A stretch of DNA of 15,811 nucleotides from Anaeromyxobacter dehalogenans (lineage in GTDB: Bacteria; Myxococcota_A; UBA9042; DTJE01): assembly GCA_020722625.1 (NCBI GenBank), contig DYKK01000039.1, positions 1 to 15,811 on the forward strand, given 5' to 3'. Below are positions 1-8,539 of this stretch, in pieces. Each line of letters starts with the position of its first letter. Within the stretch, counting starts at the first letter, position 1. The notes below the pieces were generated by a model. It saw only the letters and a list, made by a program, of their open reading frames with translations, was not told where the DNA came from and did no database searches. The translations under genes were made by a program, and so were the position numbers.

Positions 1-213
1 CCAGGAAGGCGTCGGCGCGTGTTGGACGCGTTCCTGCAATGGGGTGGGTGGCGGAAAGACGATTGGAAGCGAATGCGCGAGTGACGCGAACCGGAGTTCG
101 CGTCCCCAGGAAGGCGTCGGCGCGTGTTGGACGCGCTTCTGGAATGGGGCTGGGTGGCGAAAAGACAATTGGAAGCGACTGCGTGACTGACGCAAGCGGG
201 GGATCACGTCCCC
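1..213. repeat. Two tandem copies of a ~105-bp repeat, cut by the window edge
   Basis: Positions 1-105 and 106-211 are two head-to-tail copies of one unit. The first 30 bases are identical, and by-eye alignment of the rest gives about 15 differences including one inserted C in copy 2. Copy 1 begins exactly at base 1, so more copies may lie outside. The array sits directly after the stop codon (217-219) of the leftward operon and so would form its 3' untranslated region. Copy 1 contains a perfect 9-bp hairpin (GACGCGAAC at 83-91, loop CGGA, GTTCGCGTC at 96-104), which is degraded in copy 2. No convincing protein is encoded, and there is no T-tract to make a standard terminator. Confidence 0.8.
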
Positions 214-216
214 GTG

Positions 217-957
217 TCAGAGCGCCACGTCCAGCGGGAGGATGAACCAGGTCAGGCCCAGGGCGACCTCGCCCGGCAAGAACAGATTGTCGCCGCCCGA
301 CTTGTAGAAGAACTGCACGTACTCGAAACGCAGGGCGAAGAAGCGCGACAGAAAGACGTGGAGGATCAGCCCCACGTCCCCATAGACCTTGACCGACGAC
401 GACGTGTCCTCCCGGAACGCCGTCGCACTTACCTGGACCAGGTCGTGTCCCCGCACGCCCATCGCGCCCAGGCCCGCCTCCAGGCCGACCTCCAGGTGCG
501 TGAGCCCCGTCCCCAGGAGCGCGAACTTCCCGTAGATCGGGAACCACAGGAACTGCGCGCCCGCGTTCCAGACGATCTCCTCGTATCGGGGCATCACGTT
601 GTACTGGCTCGCCACATCGAACTTCTTGAACAGGCGGCTCTTCGCCCGGGCCACCCATTCGCCGCGGGCCTCGACGCCCAGCGTCTCCGTGAAGAAGTAG
701 TCGTACCGGACCCCCAGGGGGAAGTTCGCGAACAGGTCATCGTCGGGGACCACGCCGCCCGTCAGGGACAGCGCGTGGTGCCGCGCCTTCTCGTAGGCCC
801 GGGCCTGGATCACGCGGGCCCGCATCTCCTCGCCGAAGTAACGCTCGACCTCGGGAGGGACCTCCGGGACCTCCTGGGCCGGGGCCGTCCGCCCGAGTCC
901 CCCCAGGACCACCGCCAACACGCCGACGTGACCGGTCCAGATCGCGGTTCTTCTCAC
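217..957 (-). CDS. Outer-membrane beta-barrel protein (myxobacterial OMP-like)
   Basis: Encodes 246 residues, probably an outer-membrane channel or a barrel anchor for neighbouring surface proteins. A Sec signal peptide covers about residues 1-28, with arginines at 2-3, a hydrophobic core and likely cleavage after APA near residue 27. A short charged periplasmic stretch follows (about 29-60), then alternating aromatic/hydrophobic strands with Gly/Tyr/Phe-rich turns to the end, as expected of a small barrel. The overall pattern resembles the outer_membrane_beta-barrel domain family common in myxobacteria, recognised from memory and not by search. The GTG start (957-955) overlaps the TGA of the upstream giant gene (956-954) as GTGA, implying translational coupling. 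The upstream Shine-Dalgarno is weak. The last residue is Leu rather than the typical Phe. Last gene of the leftward operon. Confidence 0.75.
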   Translation of the reverse strand: MRRTAIWTGHVGVLAVVLGGLGRTAPAQEVPEVPPEVERYFGEEMRARVIQARAYEKARHHALSLTGGVVPDDDLFANFPLGVRYDYFFTETLGVEARGEWVARAKSRLFKKFDVASQYNVMPRYEEIVWNAGAQFLWFPIYGKFALLGTGLTHLEVGLEAGLGAMGVRGHDLVQVSATAFREDTSSSVKVYGDVGLILHVFLSRFFALRFEYVQFFYKSGGDNLFLPGEVALGLTWFILPLDVAL

Positions 958-3900
958 GGCGCGACCTCGCTCTCGTGGACCTCGGTCGCCCGCTCGAACC
1001 GCCGCGTCGCCTCGGGCCAGCGGTAGAACCCGAGCCCCGCGAAGACCATGTGCGACGGGATGGACGCCGCCGACCCGAACCCGCGGACGTACCCGACCGT
1101 CAGGTCCAGGATCCCCAGGGGGGCGCGCAGGCCGCCCGCCAGTTCGAACAACTGGCCGCGGTCCTCGCCCGCGACCTCGACCGCGCCGTGGGCGTCGAGG
1201 AAGACGTACAGCCCCGCCTTCAACAACTGCGCCTGGGCCAGGACCCCGTAATCGAAGGTCGAGCCGAAGGACTTCTGGAACCGCTCCTTCAGGAACCCCT
1301 CGTCCAGGCGCCGCGTCGCGCCCGCGTTGACCGCGAGCAGCAGGAACGAGAACTGCCGGTCCACCATCAGGGACAGGCCGAAGTTCTCGTTGCCCGACCC
1401 GGCGAGTTTCGACGGCGACCCCGTCCCGACCAGGAAGAACGGCTGGATCGCGAACCCGAACGAGTCCGTTCCCCTGCGGACCACCTGGTACTTGAACGCG
1501 ATCCGCAGGTCCCCGATCGCCGTGCTGCCGAGGGCCTCGCGGAAGTCCTTGTCCACCGTGCGGTCAATGTGCAACGGCAGTTCCACGTCGGCCTCGAGCC
1601 CGTTCACGAGCCCCAGGCCGAACTGGAGATAGACCAGTTGCGCGTTCCGGACGACCGTGATGGTCTGCTGGTTGCTGACCACCACGATCGGGCGGAAGAG
1701 ATAGACATAGACCGCGTTGGCCGAGGTATCGAGCCTCCACAGGGTGTCCGTGGTCTGGGTCGCGAACCCCCCGCGCCCGATCGCGACCGGACGCAGGACC
1801 TGCACGTCCGAGGCGGACGCGTCCCCCGCCGCGGCCACGCCCATCCCCAGCACGAGCAGGGGCACGACCGGCCGGGCGCGCCGGCGCAAGAAGACCATCG
1901 CCGCCGCGCACAGCAGCACGAGGACCCCGCCGAGCCCTTGTCCCGAGTCCGAGGCCGCGCACACCCCGCCCCCGCCCTTGAGTTTTGTCCCCGGCGGGAT
2001 GCGATGTCCGGGCCGGTCCTCGTACCAGGTCGGGTCCGTCGGGGCGTAGGGCTGGTCCAGGTCGGCGGGCGGGGAGGCGAAGCGCCTCAGGCCCTCCTCG
2101 TCCAGGTGTTTCTTGAGTTCCGTCATGCAAGAGGCCTGGTCCTCCCGCAGGCCGGTCTCCGGGTCCACGGCCCGCTTCTCGGGGGTGTTGCAACAGAACG
2201 GGTCCAGGTAGAGCCACCTGGGTTCCGACAGGAGGGTGGGATACAGTTCGAGGAAGTCATCGCTCCCGTCGCCGTCCGTGTCCCTCTGCTTCGGGTCCGT
2301 CCCGCACCGGACCTCGTCGTCGTCCCACATCCCGTCGTTGTCGTCGTCTTCGTCGCACGGCTCGTCGCCCGGGTACTTCGGGAACACCAGGTCGTCGTCG
2401 TCCAGGGGGTTCCCGTCGCCGTCCGCATCGGCCTGGTCCGGGTTCGCCACGAACGGGCAGTTGTCGTCGCACGTCGTGTCCTTCCCCCCCCGGCACTGCG
2501 TCCCCTGGTTGATGCGCGGGGCGCAATCCCACTTCTCGTCGTGCCAGCAGAGTTCGTCCGGGTTCGTCAGGTACGACAGGTATTCGGACGCAAACAGGAA
2601 TCCCGACGACGGCTTCCCGTCCCCGTCCCCGTCGTCCAGGATGCCTTCGTCGTCGTCGTCCGGGTCGCAGGCGTTCCCGAGTCCGTCCGCGTCGTTGTCC
2701 GCGTTGTCGCGCTCGAACCGCCGCACGTAGATGTCCGGACCGTTCGGGACGAGCGGGCACGTGTCCAGGTCATCGAGCAGCCCGTCGTTGTCGTCGTCCA
2801 GGTCGCACGCGTCCCCCCCGACGAGGTATGAGAACGGCACCGGGTTCTTCGGATCCATCTTCTCGCCCTGGAAACCGTAGTTGACCCCGGCCGACAGCAG
2901 GTCGGGCAAGGCCGGGCCGATCTTCGATCCCGTGCGGTCCCAGTCCGCCTGGTCGGGATTGGAGATCCGCGGGCAGTTGTCCTTTCCGTTCGGGACCCCG
3001 TCGTTGTCCATGTCGTCGTCGCAGGCGTCTCCCACGCCATCGCCGTCCGTGTCGGCCTGGTCGAACAGGGCCACGGGCCTGTCACCCTCGATCCATGCCT
3101 CGGCCCGTCCGTTGCGCACCTCCGGGCAGTTGTCGTCGCAGGAAGCAAACTTCTTCGGGCGGCACGGGGCGCTCCCCTCCACGCCGTCTCCGTTTCCGTC
3201 GTCCGGGACCCCGTCGTCGTCGTCGTCCAGGTCGCACGCGTCCCCGAGCCCGTCCTGGTCCGTGTCCGCCTGGTCCGGGTTCGGGACCTCGGGGCAGTTG
3301 TCCTCGTCCGCCCCGATCACCGCGGGGCAGACCTTTCCATCCACGAGGTTCTTCCTCCCGTCGCCGTCCAGGTCGTCGTCGCACGCGTCCGGGATGCCGT
3401 CGTGGTCCCAGTCCGGAAATCCTTCGTCCGTCGCGCCGTTGCAGTTCTCGTCGAGCGCCACGGCCCCCGGGGTGGTCGGGCGCTCGGCCTGCCCCGGGTG
3501 GATCGTGGTGTCTCCGTCCCCGCAGTCCCCGCACCCCAGGAAGCACAGGATGCTCGGCTGATCGCACCCGCTCCCGCTCCCGCAGAACCCGTCCCTGTCC
3601 GGGTCGCACCCCTCGTCCGTCACCCCGTTGCAGTTGTTGTCCTTCCCGTCGCAGACCTCCACCTGCGCCCCGTCGTACGGATTGCAGGCCGCCTGGAACG
3701 GGATCCCCCCGAGTCCGCACAGGGGCACCAGGTGGCGGCACTCGCCCGTCCCGCACACCCGTTCGCCGAACCCCTCGTCCGTGTCCCCGTCGCAGTCGTT
3801 GTCCTTCCCATCGCAGACCTCGGGCCGCGGCAACACGCCGCCCACGCACGGGCTCCACACGCACGCCCCCCCGTCGCACAGGCAGGTCCTCGTCCCCGGA

Positions 3901-6164
3901 CGGCACTCGCCCGCGTCCACGCCGCAGGCCGCCACCTGGCCGCCGGCGGAACACGCGGTCCCCTCGTCCGTGTCCCCGTCGCAGTCGTTGTCCACGCCGT
4001 CGGCGACCTCCGGCGAGACGCCGTAGTCCGCATTGCAGGCCGTGCCGCTCGCGCTCCCCCACCGGCAGGACGATGCCGTGTGGCTGCAGATGCCCATCGA
4101 GCACGGGACCTCGCCGAGGTCGTCGTCGGTCAGGCCATCCCCATCGTTGTCCTTCCCGTCGCAGACCTCGGGCTGGAGTTTGCGCGTCGCCATGCACGCA
4201 AGGACCCCTCTCTGGCTCGAATACCACACCCCGCTCGGGGCCTTGACGCATCCCGTCTCTCCCGTGCCGCACAGGGTCGCCACGCATCGGATCGCGAGGT
4301 CGCTCCCCGACAGGCCGTGCGGACAGATCGCGGACAGGTCCGTCGCGGACAGGGAATCCGGGTCCACCGGGCCATTCGTCTGGACGCAGGCGATCGTCTC
4401 GATGTCCGTCAGCCCGTCGCAGTTGTCGTCCTTCCCGTTCCCGGGCACCTCGGACATCGAGGGGTTGACCGCCGGGTCCGAGTCGTCGCAGTCCCCCGCG
4501 ACGTAGGACCACGGCGCCTGCGGGGGATTGCAGTCCTTGTACTCCCCCTTGTCCTGGTCGCCGAACCCGTCCTGGTCCGCGTCCACGTACAGGGTCTTGT
4601 CGCAGGCACCGTCCTTCCCGTCGCAGTCCTGGTCCTTGCCGTCGAAGGGGAAGTCGTACGCCTCGGGGTTGACGGTCGCATCGGAATCATTGCAATCGAA
4701 CGGTCCCGCGGTCTCGGACTCGATGTCGGTGAGGTAGGCGTCCCACTTCGTGCGGTAGCAGATGTTCAGGGCCTGGGGCGCGCACATCGGGGCACACCGC
4801 GCCAGGCCCGACGGCACCCCCTGCGGCCCGAAACCGTCCGCGTCGCAGTCGAAGCAGAAGCCCAGCCAACCCTGTTCCCCCCACGCCTCGGGCGGCTGGT
4901 TCGCCACGCCCGGCGGCGGGTCGTCCGTCACCCCGTTGCAGTCGTTGTCGAGTCCGTCGCACTTCTCGGGGACGCCCGGGTTGACGTCCGCGTCGCCGTC
5001 GCCGCCCGCGCAATCGAACCCCAGCATGTTCGCGCCGGCGATGAAGCCCGCCGGGGCCTGCGCGGACGAGCACAGGCACGCGGCCTGCGCCGGGTCCCCG
5101 TACAGGTCCCCGTCCTGGTCCGCGTAGAACAGCCGGCACCCCGAGGCCCACGCCTCGTCCGACTGCCCGTCGCAGTCGTCGTCCGCCGAGTTGTCGCACT
5201 CCTCCTCCCACCGGATGTCGCACCGCGCGAGCGACGTCAGGCGCGGGTCCCCGAGCACCGGGCCCACGTTGCCCTGGTTCTCCGGGGCCATCAGGCTCTT
5301 GGTCACGTTGGAACACGGATAGGCCCCCTCGCCCTCCTGGCATTCCTTCGGACGGTTCGCGCACGAGAAGTCCGGGGCGAACGAGGTCTGGCACGCGGCC
5401 TCGCCCTCCCCGGCGAGGCGCTCGTCGTAGGCCCCCATGACGTGGCCCAGCACATGCGCGATCCGGAACGCGCACCGGCTCGTGTTGAGCGGCTCCTGGC
5501 ACTCGAGCCCCTTATTGTTCCCGACCATCGCGATGAAGGGCCCACCCGCGTACCCGTAGATCGCCTCCTGGCCCGCGAAGACCGGCGTCTGGGCCCCGTG
5601 CGCGTGGAACAGGAGCACGAGCAGGCCCTTGGCCTGCGCGGTGGCGAGGCAGGTCTCGTTGTAGGTCATCAGCGACAGCCGGGCGTCCGCGTCGGCCTGG
5701 AAGGGGCACGAGGGCACCGCCGTCTTCAGCGCCGTGACCACCGCGGTCCACTGCGCGTCGGGCGCCCCGAGCAGGTCCGCCGACGACGAAGACGCGGTCA
5801 CCGCCACGGGGTCGAGCACCTCGACGCCGAACCCCCGGCACTGCCCCACCTTCTCCCATACCTGTTTCACGGTCTGAAGGGCGTTCTTGACTGCGGTGCG
5901 CTCGTTGGCGGGGACCTCGCCGTCCGTGGTGTGGACCACCACGACCTGGACCTTCAGGCTCGTGGAGCCGGTCAGGCACCGGCCGCTCCCCGCCGGGGCC
6001 GGACAGGGCCGCCGATCGTTCGCCAGGACCCCCGCGTCCGTCAGGGCGAAACGGTCCAGGCCCGTCCCGACCGCCGCCGGGGGGGCCTCGGAAGGCCCGC
6101 CGGAACAGGCCTGAAGCGAGAGCAGAACCCCGACCAAGCCCCAGAGTCCCCGCGTCTTGCCCAT
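954..6164 (-). CDS. Giant surface lipoprotein: degenerate metzincin, MopE motifs, TSP3 repeats, MYXO-CTERM-like segment and C-terminal barrel
   Basis: Encodes 1736 residues. Residues 1-20 are a lipoprotein signal ending in LQAC (lipidated Cys20, Ser21). Residues about 60-310 resemble a metzincin protease, with HVLGHVMGAYD at 237-247 and a Met-turn SLM at 290-292, but Val238 replaces the catalytic Glu, so it is probably non-hydrolytic. About 320-915 holds repeated CDGxDNDCDG-type MopE metal-binding motifs and paired cysteines. About 918-1300 holds thrombospondin type 3 repeats (DxDxDG loops, DNCP motifs), expected to bind Ca2+. Cys1402 opens a MYXO-CTERM-like segment (hydrophobic 1411-1426, then RRRAR). 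A second signal-like segment ends in ASA at 1449-1451, and 1452-1716 looks like a complete barrel. Start: ATG at 6164 with GGAGG six bases upstream. It lies 28 bases after the lipoprotein gene and overlaps the next barrel gene by 4. Likely role: surface adhesion or structural scaffold; the ligand is unknown. Confidence 0.85.
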   Translation of the reverse strand: MGKTRGLWGLVGVLLSLQACSGGPSEAPPAAVGTGLDRFALTDAGVLANDRRPCPAPAGSGRCLTGSTSLKVQVVVVHTTDGEVPANERTAVKNALQTVKQVWEKVGQCRGFGVEVLDPVAVTASSSSADLLGAPDAQWTAVVTALKTAVPSCPFQADADARLSLMTYNETCLATAQAKGLLVLLFHAHGAQTPVFAGQEAIYGYAGGPFIAMVGNNKGLECQEPLNTSRCAFRIAHVLGHVMGAYDERLAGEGEAACQTSFAPDFSCANRPKECQEGEGAYPCSNVTKSLMAPENQGNVGPVLGDPRLTSLARCDIRWEEECDNSADDDCDGQSDEAWASGCRLFYADQDGDLYGDPAQAACLCSSAQAPAGFIAGANMLGFDCAGGDGDADVNPGVPEKCDGLDNDCNGVTDDPPPGVANQPPEAWGEQGWLGFCFDCDADGFGPQGVPSGLARCAPMCAPQALNICYRTKWDAYLTDIESETAGPFDCNDSDATVNPEAYDFPFDGKDQDCDGKDGACDKTLYVDADQDGFGDQDKGEYKDCNPPQAPWSYVAGDCDDSDPAVNPSMSEVPGNGKDDNCDGLTDIETIACVQTNGPVDPDSLSATDLSAICPHGLSGSDLAIRCVATLCGTGETGCVKAPSGVWYSSQRGVLACMATRKLQPEVCDGKDNDGDGLTDDDLGEVPCSMGICSHTASSCRWGSASGTACNADYGVSPEVADGVDNDCDGDTDEGTACSAGGQVAACGVDAGECRPGTRTCLCDGGACVWSPCVGGVLPRPEVCDGKDNDCDGDTDEGFGERVCGTGECRHLVPLCGLGGIPFQAACNPYDGAQVEVCDGKDNNCNGVTDEGCDPDRDGFCGSGSGCDQPSILCFLGCGDCGDGDTTIHPGQAERPTTPGAVALDENCNGATDEGFPDWDHDGIPDACDDDLDGDGRKNLVDGKVCPAVIGADEDNCPEVPNPDQADTDQDGLGDACDLDDDDDGVPDDGNGDGVEGSAPCRPKKFASCDDNCPEVRNGRAEAWIEGDRPVALFDQADTDGDGVGDACDDDMDNDGVPNGKDNCPRISNPDQADWDRTGSKIGPALPDLLSAGVNYGFQGEKMDPKNPVPFSYLVGGDACDLDDDNDGLLDDLDTCPLVPNGPDIYVRRFERDNADNDADGLGNACDPDDDDEGILDDGDGDGKPSSGFLFASEYLSYLTNPDELCWHDEKWDCAPRINQGTQCRGGKDTTCDDNCPFVANPDQADADGDGNPLDDDDLVFPKYPGDEPCDEDDDNDGMWDDDEVRCGTDPKQRDTDGDGSDDFLELYPTLLSEPRWLYLDPFCCNTPEKRAVDPETGLREDQASCMTELKKHLDEEGLRRFASPPADLDQPYAPTDPTWYEDRPGHRIPPGTKLKGGGGVCAASDSGQGLGGVLVLLCAAAMVFLRRRARPVVPLLVLGMGVAAAGDASASDVQVLRPVAIGRGGFATQTTDTLWRLDTSANAVYVYLFRPIVVVSNQQTITVVRNAQLVYLQFGLGLVNGLEADVELPLHIDRTVDKDFREALGSTAIGDLRIAFKYQVVRRGTDSFGFAIQPFFLVGTGSPSKLAGSGNENFGLSLMVDRQFSFLLLAVNAGATRRLDEGFLKERFQKSFGSTFDYGVLAQAQLLKAGLYVFLDAHGAVEVAGEDRGQLFELAGGLRAPLGILDLTVGYVRGFGSAASIPSHMVFAGLGFYRWPEATRRFERATEVHESEVAP
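1812..1898 (-). other. Internal signal-peptide-like segment with a possible start codon at Met1423
   Basis: Residues 1423-1451 read as a textbook signal peptide: Met1423, an arginine-rich n-region, a hydrophobic core (about 1432-1446) and an ASA cleavage site before Ser1452. An ATG lies at 1898-1896. No Shine-Dalgarno is visible just upstream of it, so independent initiation is possible but weakly supported. The alternative is that the segment acts as the second arm of a membrane hairpin in the full-length product, with RRRAR as the cytoplasmic turn, followed by cleavage to free the barrel. Confidence 0.45.
1872..1961 (-). other. MYXO-CTERM-like sorting segment inside the giant protein
   Basis: Residues 1402-1431 have the tripartite form of a MYXO-CTERM signal: a Cys after a Gly run, a hydrophobic helix (1411-1426) and an arginine cluster (1427-1431). 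Such signals normally end a protein and are processed at the Cys by a myxosortase-type peptidase. Here the reading frame continues for 305 more residues. The assignment is by form only; the usual Gly-Cys core is Val-Cys here. Confidence 0.55.
5424..5456 (-). other. Degenerate zinc-protease motif HVLGHVMGAYD (residues 237-247 of the giant protein)
   Basis: Metzincin proteases carry HExxHxxGxxH/D, where the two His and the last His/Asp bind zinc and the Glu activates water. Here His237, His241, Gly244 and Asp247 are kept, but position 238 is Val (GTG, minus strand 5453-5451). A single A-to-T change at the middle base, position 5452, converts GAG to GTG. A Met-turn-like SLM follows at residues 290-292. 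The expected reading is a zinc-binding or structural domain without protease activity. Confidence 0.65.
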
Positions 6165-6192
6165 CGCCTTCCTCCGAAAAGAAGGGTCCCGG

Positions 6193-7389
6193 TCATTCGA
6201 CCCTCATCAAGAACCCCACCGGTTTTCCTTGCTCCATGAACCATCCGCCGACCAGCGGGGACGCGCCGCTGCCCACCGCGACGACGATCGCCCTTCCCTC
6301 CTCGCCACGGACCCGGAGTCCCCACTCCGAGCCCATCTTCCACGCGGGGTCCGGGGCGCCCGTCGCGTCCACCCGCAGCACGCGGGGCTCGAAGGCCCCG
6401 TTCGCGGCCGGACGCCACGCGCCCGCGATCACGGCGCCCCCGGTCCCATCCGCCTCCGCGCGCACCCAGCGATACTTCGCGTTGTCCAGGGTCAACGTCG
6501 TCTGGGGCTCGCTCGCGATCGCGGCAGGGTCCCACCGGTAGAACTTGACCCTGTCCGTGTCGGGGTTCACGTCGCGCACGGCGAGGAACAGGCCCCCATC
6601 CAGCAAGGCGAAGGCACCCGGCTCGTCTCCGAATCCCGGCGAACCGAGATGGTCGTTGAAGGAATCGTTCTGCGCCGGCTGGCCGGTCGTCGTCAACCGC
6701 GCGACCCACGTGTCTCGCGCCCCGCCGACGCGCAACACGGTCCCCGCGGCGAACACCCCCCGCTCGGGAGCGGGGATCAACGCGGTCACCACGCTCTCGC
6801 GCACCTCCCGTTCCGGCGGGGCGCCCGGGTCGTCCAGGGTCCACTCCCCCGTGAGGGTGCCCGTCTTCGCATCCAGCGTCTCGAACAACCCGAGGGTCCC
6901 GGACCGTCCCGCCACCCAGACCCCGTCCAGGCCGGCCGCGACCGCCCGGACGGCCGAGTCCAGGGGCAAGTCATGGTCCCACACGCGCTGGCCGTCCTGG
7001 ACGGCCTCCACGAACCCGGTCGGCTGGGCGGACCCGACCTTGCGCACGCCGCCCACCACGAGGACCCCGGGGGACGCCTCGACGAGTGACGCGACGCGGA
7101 CGGGGCCGTTCACTGTGAACGTCCAGCGGAGCGTCCCCGAGTCGTCGAGGCGGAGCACGGAAGCCTTCTGGCACAGGACCTCGGGCGAATCGAGGTTCGC
7201 GGACTCGCAGGTGCGGTTGATCGCCACGGCCAGGCCGCCCCCATAGACCGTCGCGGCCGCGGCCGCCTCCTCGGGCGGGTCGTCCCTCAGGGTGACCTCG
7301 AGCAGCGACCCCGGCAAGACCGCATCGCAACCGACCGCCAGGGTCGCCGCCACGACACCGACAGCCCCCCGTGTCCAGGTCCTGTTCAC
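6193..7389 (-). CDS. Predicted lipoprotein with beta-propeller-like repeats
   Basis: Encodes 398 residues. Residues 1-20 form a lipoprotein signal ending in AVGC, so Cys21 is the likely lipidated residue. Asp22 at the +2 position would favour inner-membrane retention under the E. coli rule, which may not apply here. The mature part is beta-rich, with recurring blocks of about 40-60 residues of the type hydrophobic-VAGxx...W/F...D, as in proteins that report on stored values or in PQQ/delta-60-type propellers. No catalytic motif was recognised. The GTG start at 7389 has GGAGGA at 7403-7398, eight bases upstream. Only four bases separate it from the stop of the TPR-PEGA gene, so the two are almost certainly co-transcribed and perhaps coupled. 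Role unknown; context suggests an envelope partner of the giant protein or the kinase. Confidence 0.75.
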   Translation of the reverse strand: MNRTWTRGAVGVVAATLAVGCDAVLPGSLLEVTLRDDPPEEAAAAATVYGGGLAVAINRTCESANLDSPEVLCQKASVLRLDDSGTLRWTFTVNGPVRVASLVEASPGVLVVGGVRKVGSAQPTGFVEAVQDGQRVWDHDLPLDSAVRAVAAGLDGVWVAGRSGTLGLFETLDAKTGTLTGEWTLDDPGAPPEREVRESVVTALIPAPERGVFAAGTVLRVGGARDTWVARLTTTGQPAQNDSFNDHLGSPGFGDEPGAFALLDGGLFLAVRDVNPDTDRVKFYRWDPAAIASEPQTTLTLDNAKYRWVRAEADGTGGAVIAGAWRPAANGAFEPRVLRVDATGAPDPAWKMGSEWGLRVRGEEGRAIVVAVGSGASPLVGGWFMEQGKPVGFLMRVE

Positions 7390-7393
7390 GCGC

Positions 7394-8470
7394 CTACTCC
7401 TCCGGCCACAACCACAACCAGGTCACGACCCCGACGGCCACCCCGACCCCGAGGCACGTCCCTCCCACGATCGCGTTCGTCGGCTTCATCGTCTCGGCGC
7501 CCGTCCGGACCGTGGAGGCCGCGAACTCGCCGCCGAGGGCACGGTTCCCGCCCCCGCTCACGTTCTTCGCGTCCAGCCCGACCTTGATCAGGAACCCGAT
7601 GCCGGTGGCCGCGAGGGCCCCCGCCGTGGCGAAGCCGCCGTACGCAAGCGCCCGGCTCCCCCCCACGGTCCGCCGGGGTTCCTCGGGCGCCCGGGCCTTG
7701 ACCGCCTCGAGGTGCACCCCCACCGAGGTGGTCTGGTTCTCCGCGACCTCCACCTCGATCGTCTGGGTCGGGAACCCGAGTTTCTCGACGCGCACCACCC
7801 GGTGTCCCACCTCGACCTGCAGCGGGGCGCGCAGGGGGGTTGTGGCCTGCCAGACCCCGTCCACGAACACGTCCGCGCCGGACTCGTTGCAGTCGAGCGC
7901 GAGGGACCCCGCCACGATCCGGACCAGCGCGACCTCGCGGGTCACCGGGTCCGGTCCGGTCAGGACGACCGTGTCGGACACGGCGCGGTACCCGCGGGCG
8001 CTCACGACCACCGTGTATTCGCCCCGGCGCAAGGGGATCGTCAGGGGCGTGGTCCCGCGCGGCCGGCCCCCGATGAGCACGTTCGCCGGGATCGGGGGCG
8101 ACGTCCGGATCGTCAGGGGGATCTTGGCGGTCAGCCGTTCGAGTTCCTCGATGCGGGCCGCGATGTCCGCGACGTACTTCGCGACGAGTACATCGCCCCG
8201 GACCGCCCGGAACTCCTCCAGGGCGTCCTCGGGGCGGTTCAGGGCTTGCAGGGACACCGCGTGGAAGTACCGCACGCGCGGATCGGGCTGGATCCGCAGC
8301 GCCTCCTCGAACAGGGTCACGGCCTGCTCGTGCCGGCCCGCCTCCTGGGCCCGCCGGGCATCCGCCACCAGGGCCTGGAACTTCGCCACCTCCTCGTCCG
8401 TGAGGGCGAGGGCCGATGCGGCCCAACAGACCAGGACCGTCCCGGACGCGACCGCAAGCCACCCTCTCAC
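7394..8470 (-). CDS. Exported TPR and double-PEGA-domain protein with two C-terminal membrane helices
   Basis: Encodes 358 residues. The signal peptide spans about 1-22, with cleavage expected after SALA. Residues about 26-95 form TPR-like helices (LFEEALRIQPDPRVRYF, then EDALEEF), a protein-interaction fold. Two PEGA domains follow at about 117-184 and 186-255, each with the typical P/ANVLIGG or ADVFVDG strand, a TTPL turn and a Y/F-containing G-x-x strand. PEGA domains are small surface-interaction folds common in myxobacteria. Hydrophobic segments at about 274-296 and 332-353 can anchor the C terminus, separated by a Gly-rich loop. The start is GTG at 8470 with GGAGG (8480-8476) five bases upstream. 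A nearby upstream ATG is followed within two codons by TGA and cannot be the start. It sits 69 bases after the kinase, suggesting a scaffold in the same signalling or surface complex. Confidence 0.85.
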   Translation of the reverse strand: MRGWLAVASGTVLVCWAASALALTDEEVAKFQALVADARRAQEAGRHEQAVTLFEEALRIQPDPRVRYFHAVSLQALNRPEDALEEFRAVRGDVLVAKYVADIAARIEELERLTAKIPLTIRTSPPIPANVLIGGRPRGTTPLTIPLRRGEYTVVVSARGYRAVSDTVVLTGPDPVTREVALVRIVAGSLALDCNESGADVFVDGVWQATTPLRAPLQVEVGHRVVRVEKLGFPTQTIEVEVAENQTTSVGVHLEAVKARAPEEPRRTVGGSRALAYGGFATAGALAATGIGFLIKVGLDAKNVSGGGNRALGGEFAASTVRTGAETMKPTNAIVGGTCLGVGVAVGVVTWLWLWPEE

Positions 8471-8539
8471 GTCATCCTCCCAAGTCCTCCGACATTCCCC
8501 TGGCAGGGCTTCCGGTGCCCTTTTCGACGCCTTGACCGA

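Noticed and set aside
83..104. Rho-independent terminator of the leftward operon
   Set aside because: The hairpin is perfect but more than 100 bases past the stop, lacks a T-tract on either side and is not kept in the second repeat copy.
2300..3420. Runs of GTCGTC trinucleotides resembling a microsatellite or direct-repeat array
   Set aside because: They are the reverse complement of GAC codons in Ca2+-binding Asp clusters of thrombospondin type 3 repeats, with variable in-frame spacing.
3402..6239. A 945-codon open frame on the plus strand opposite the giant surface gene
   Set aside because: It arises from the Asp/Cys/Gly codons of the repeats read backwards, giving Val/Arg-rich sequence with no motif or start signal.
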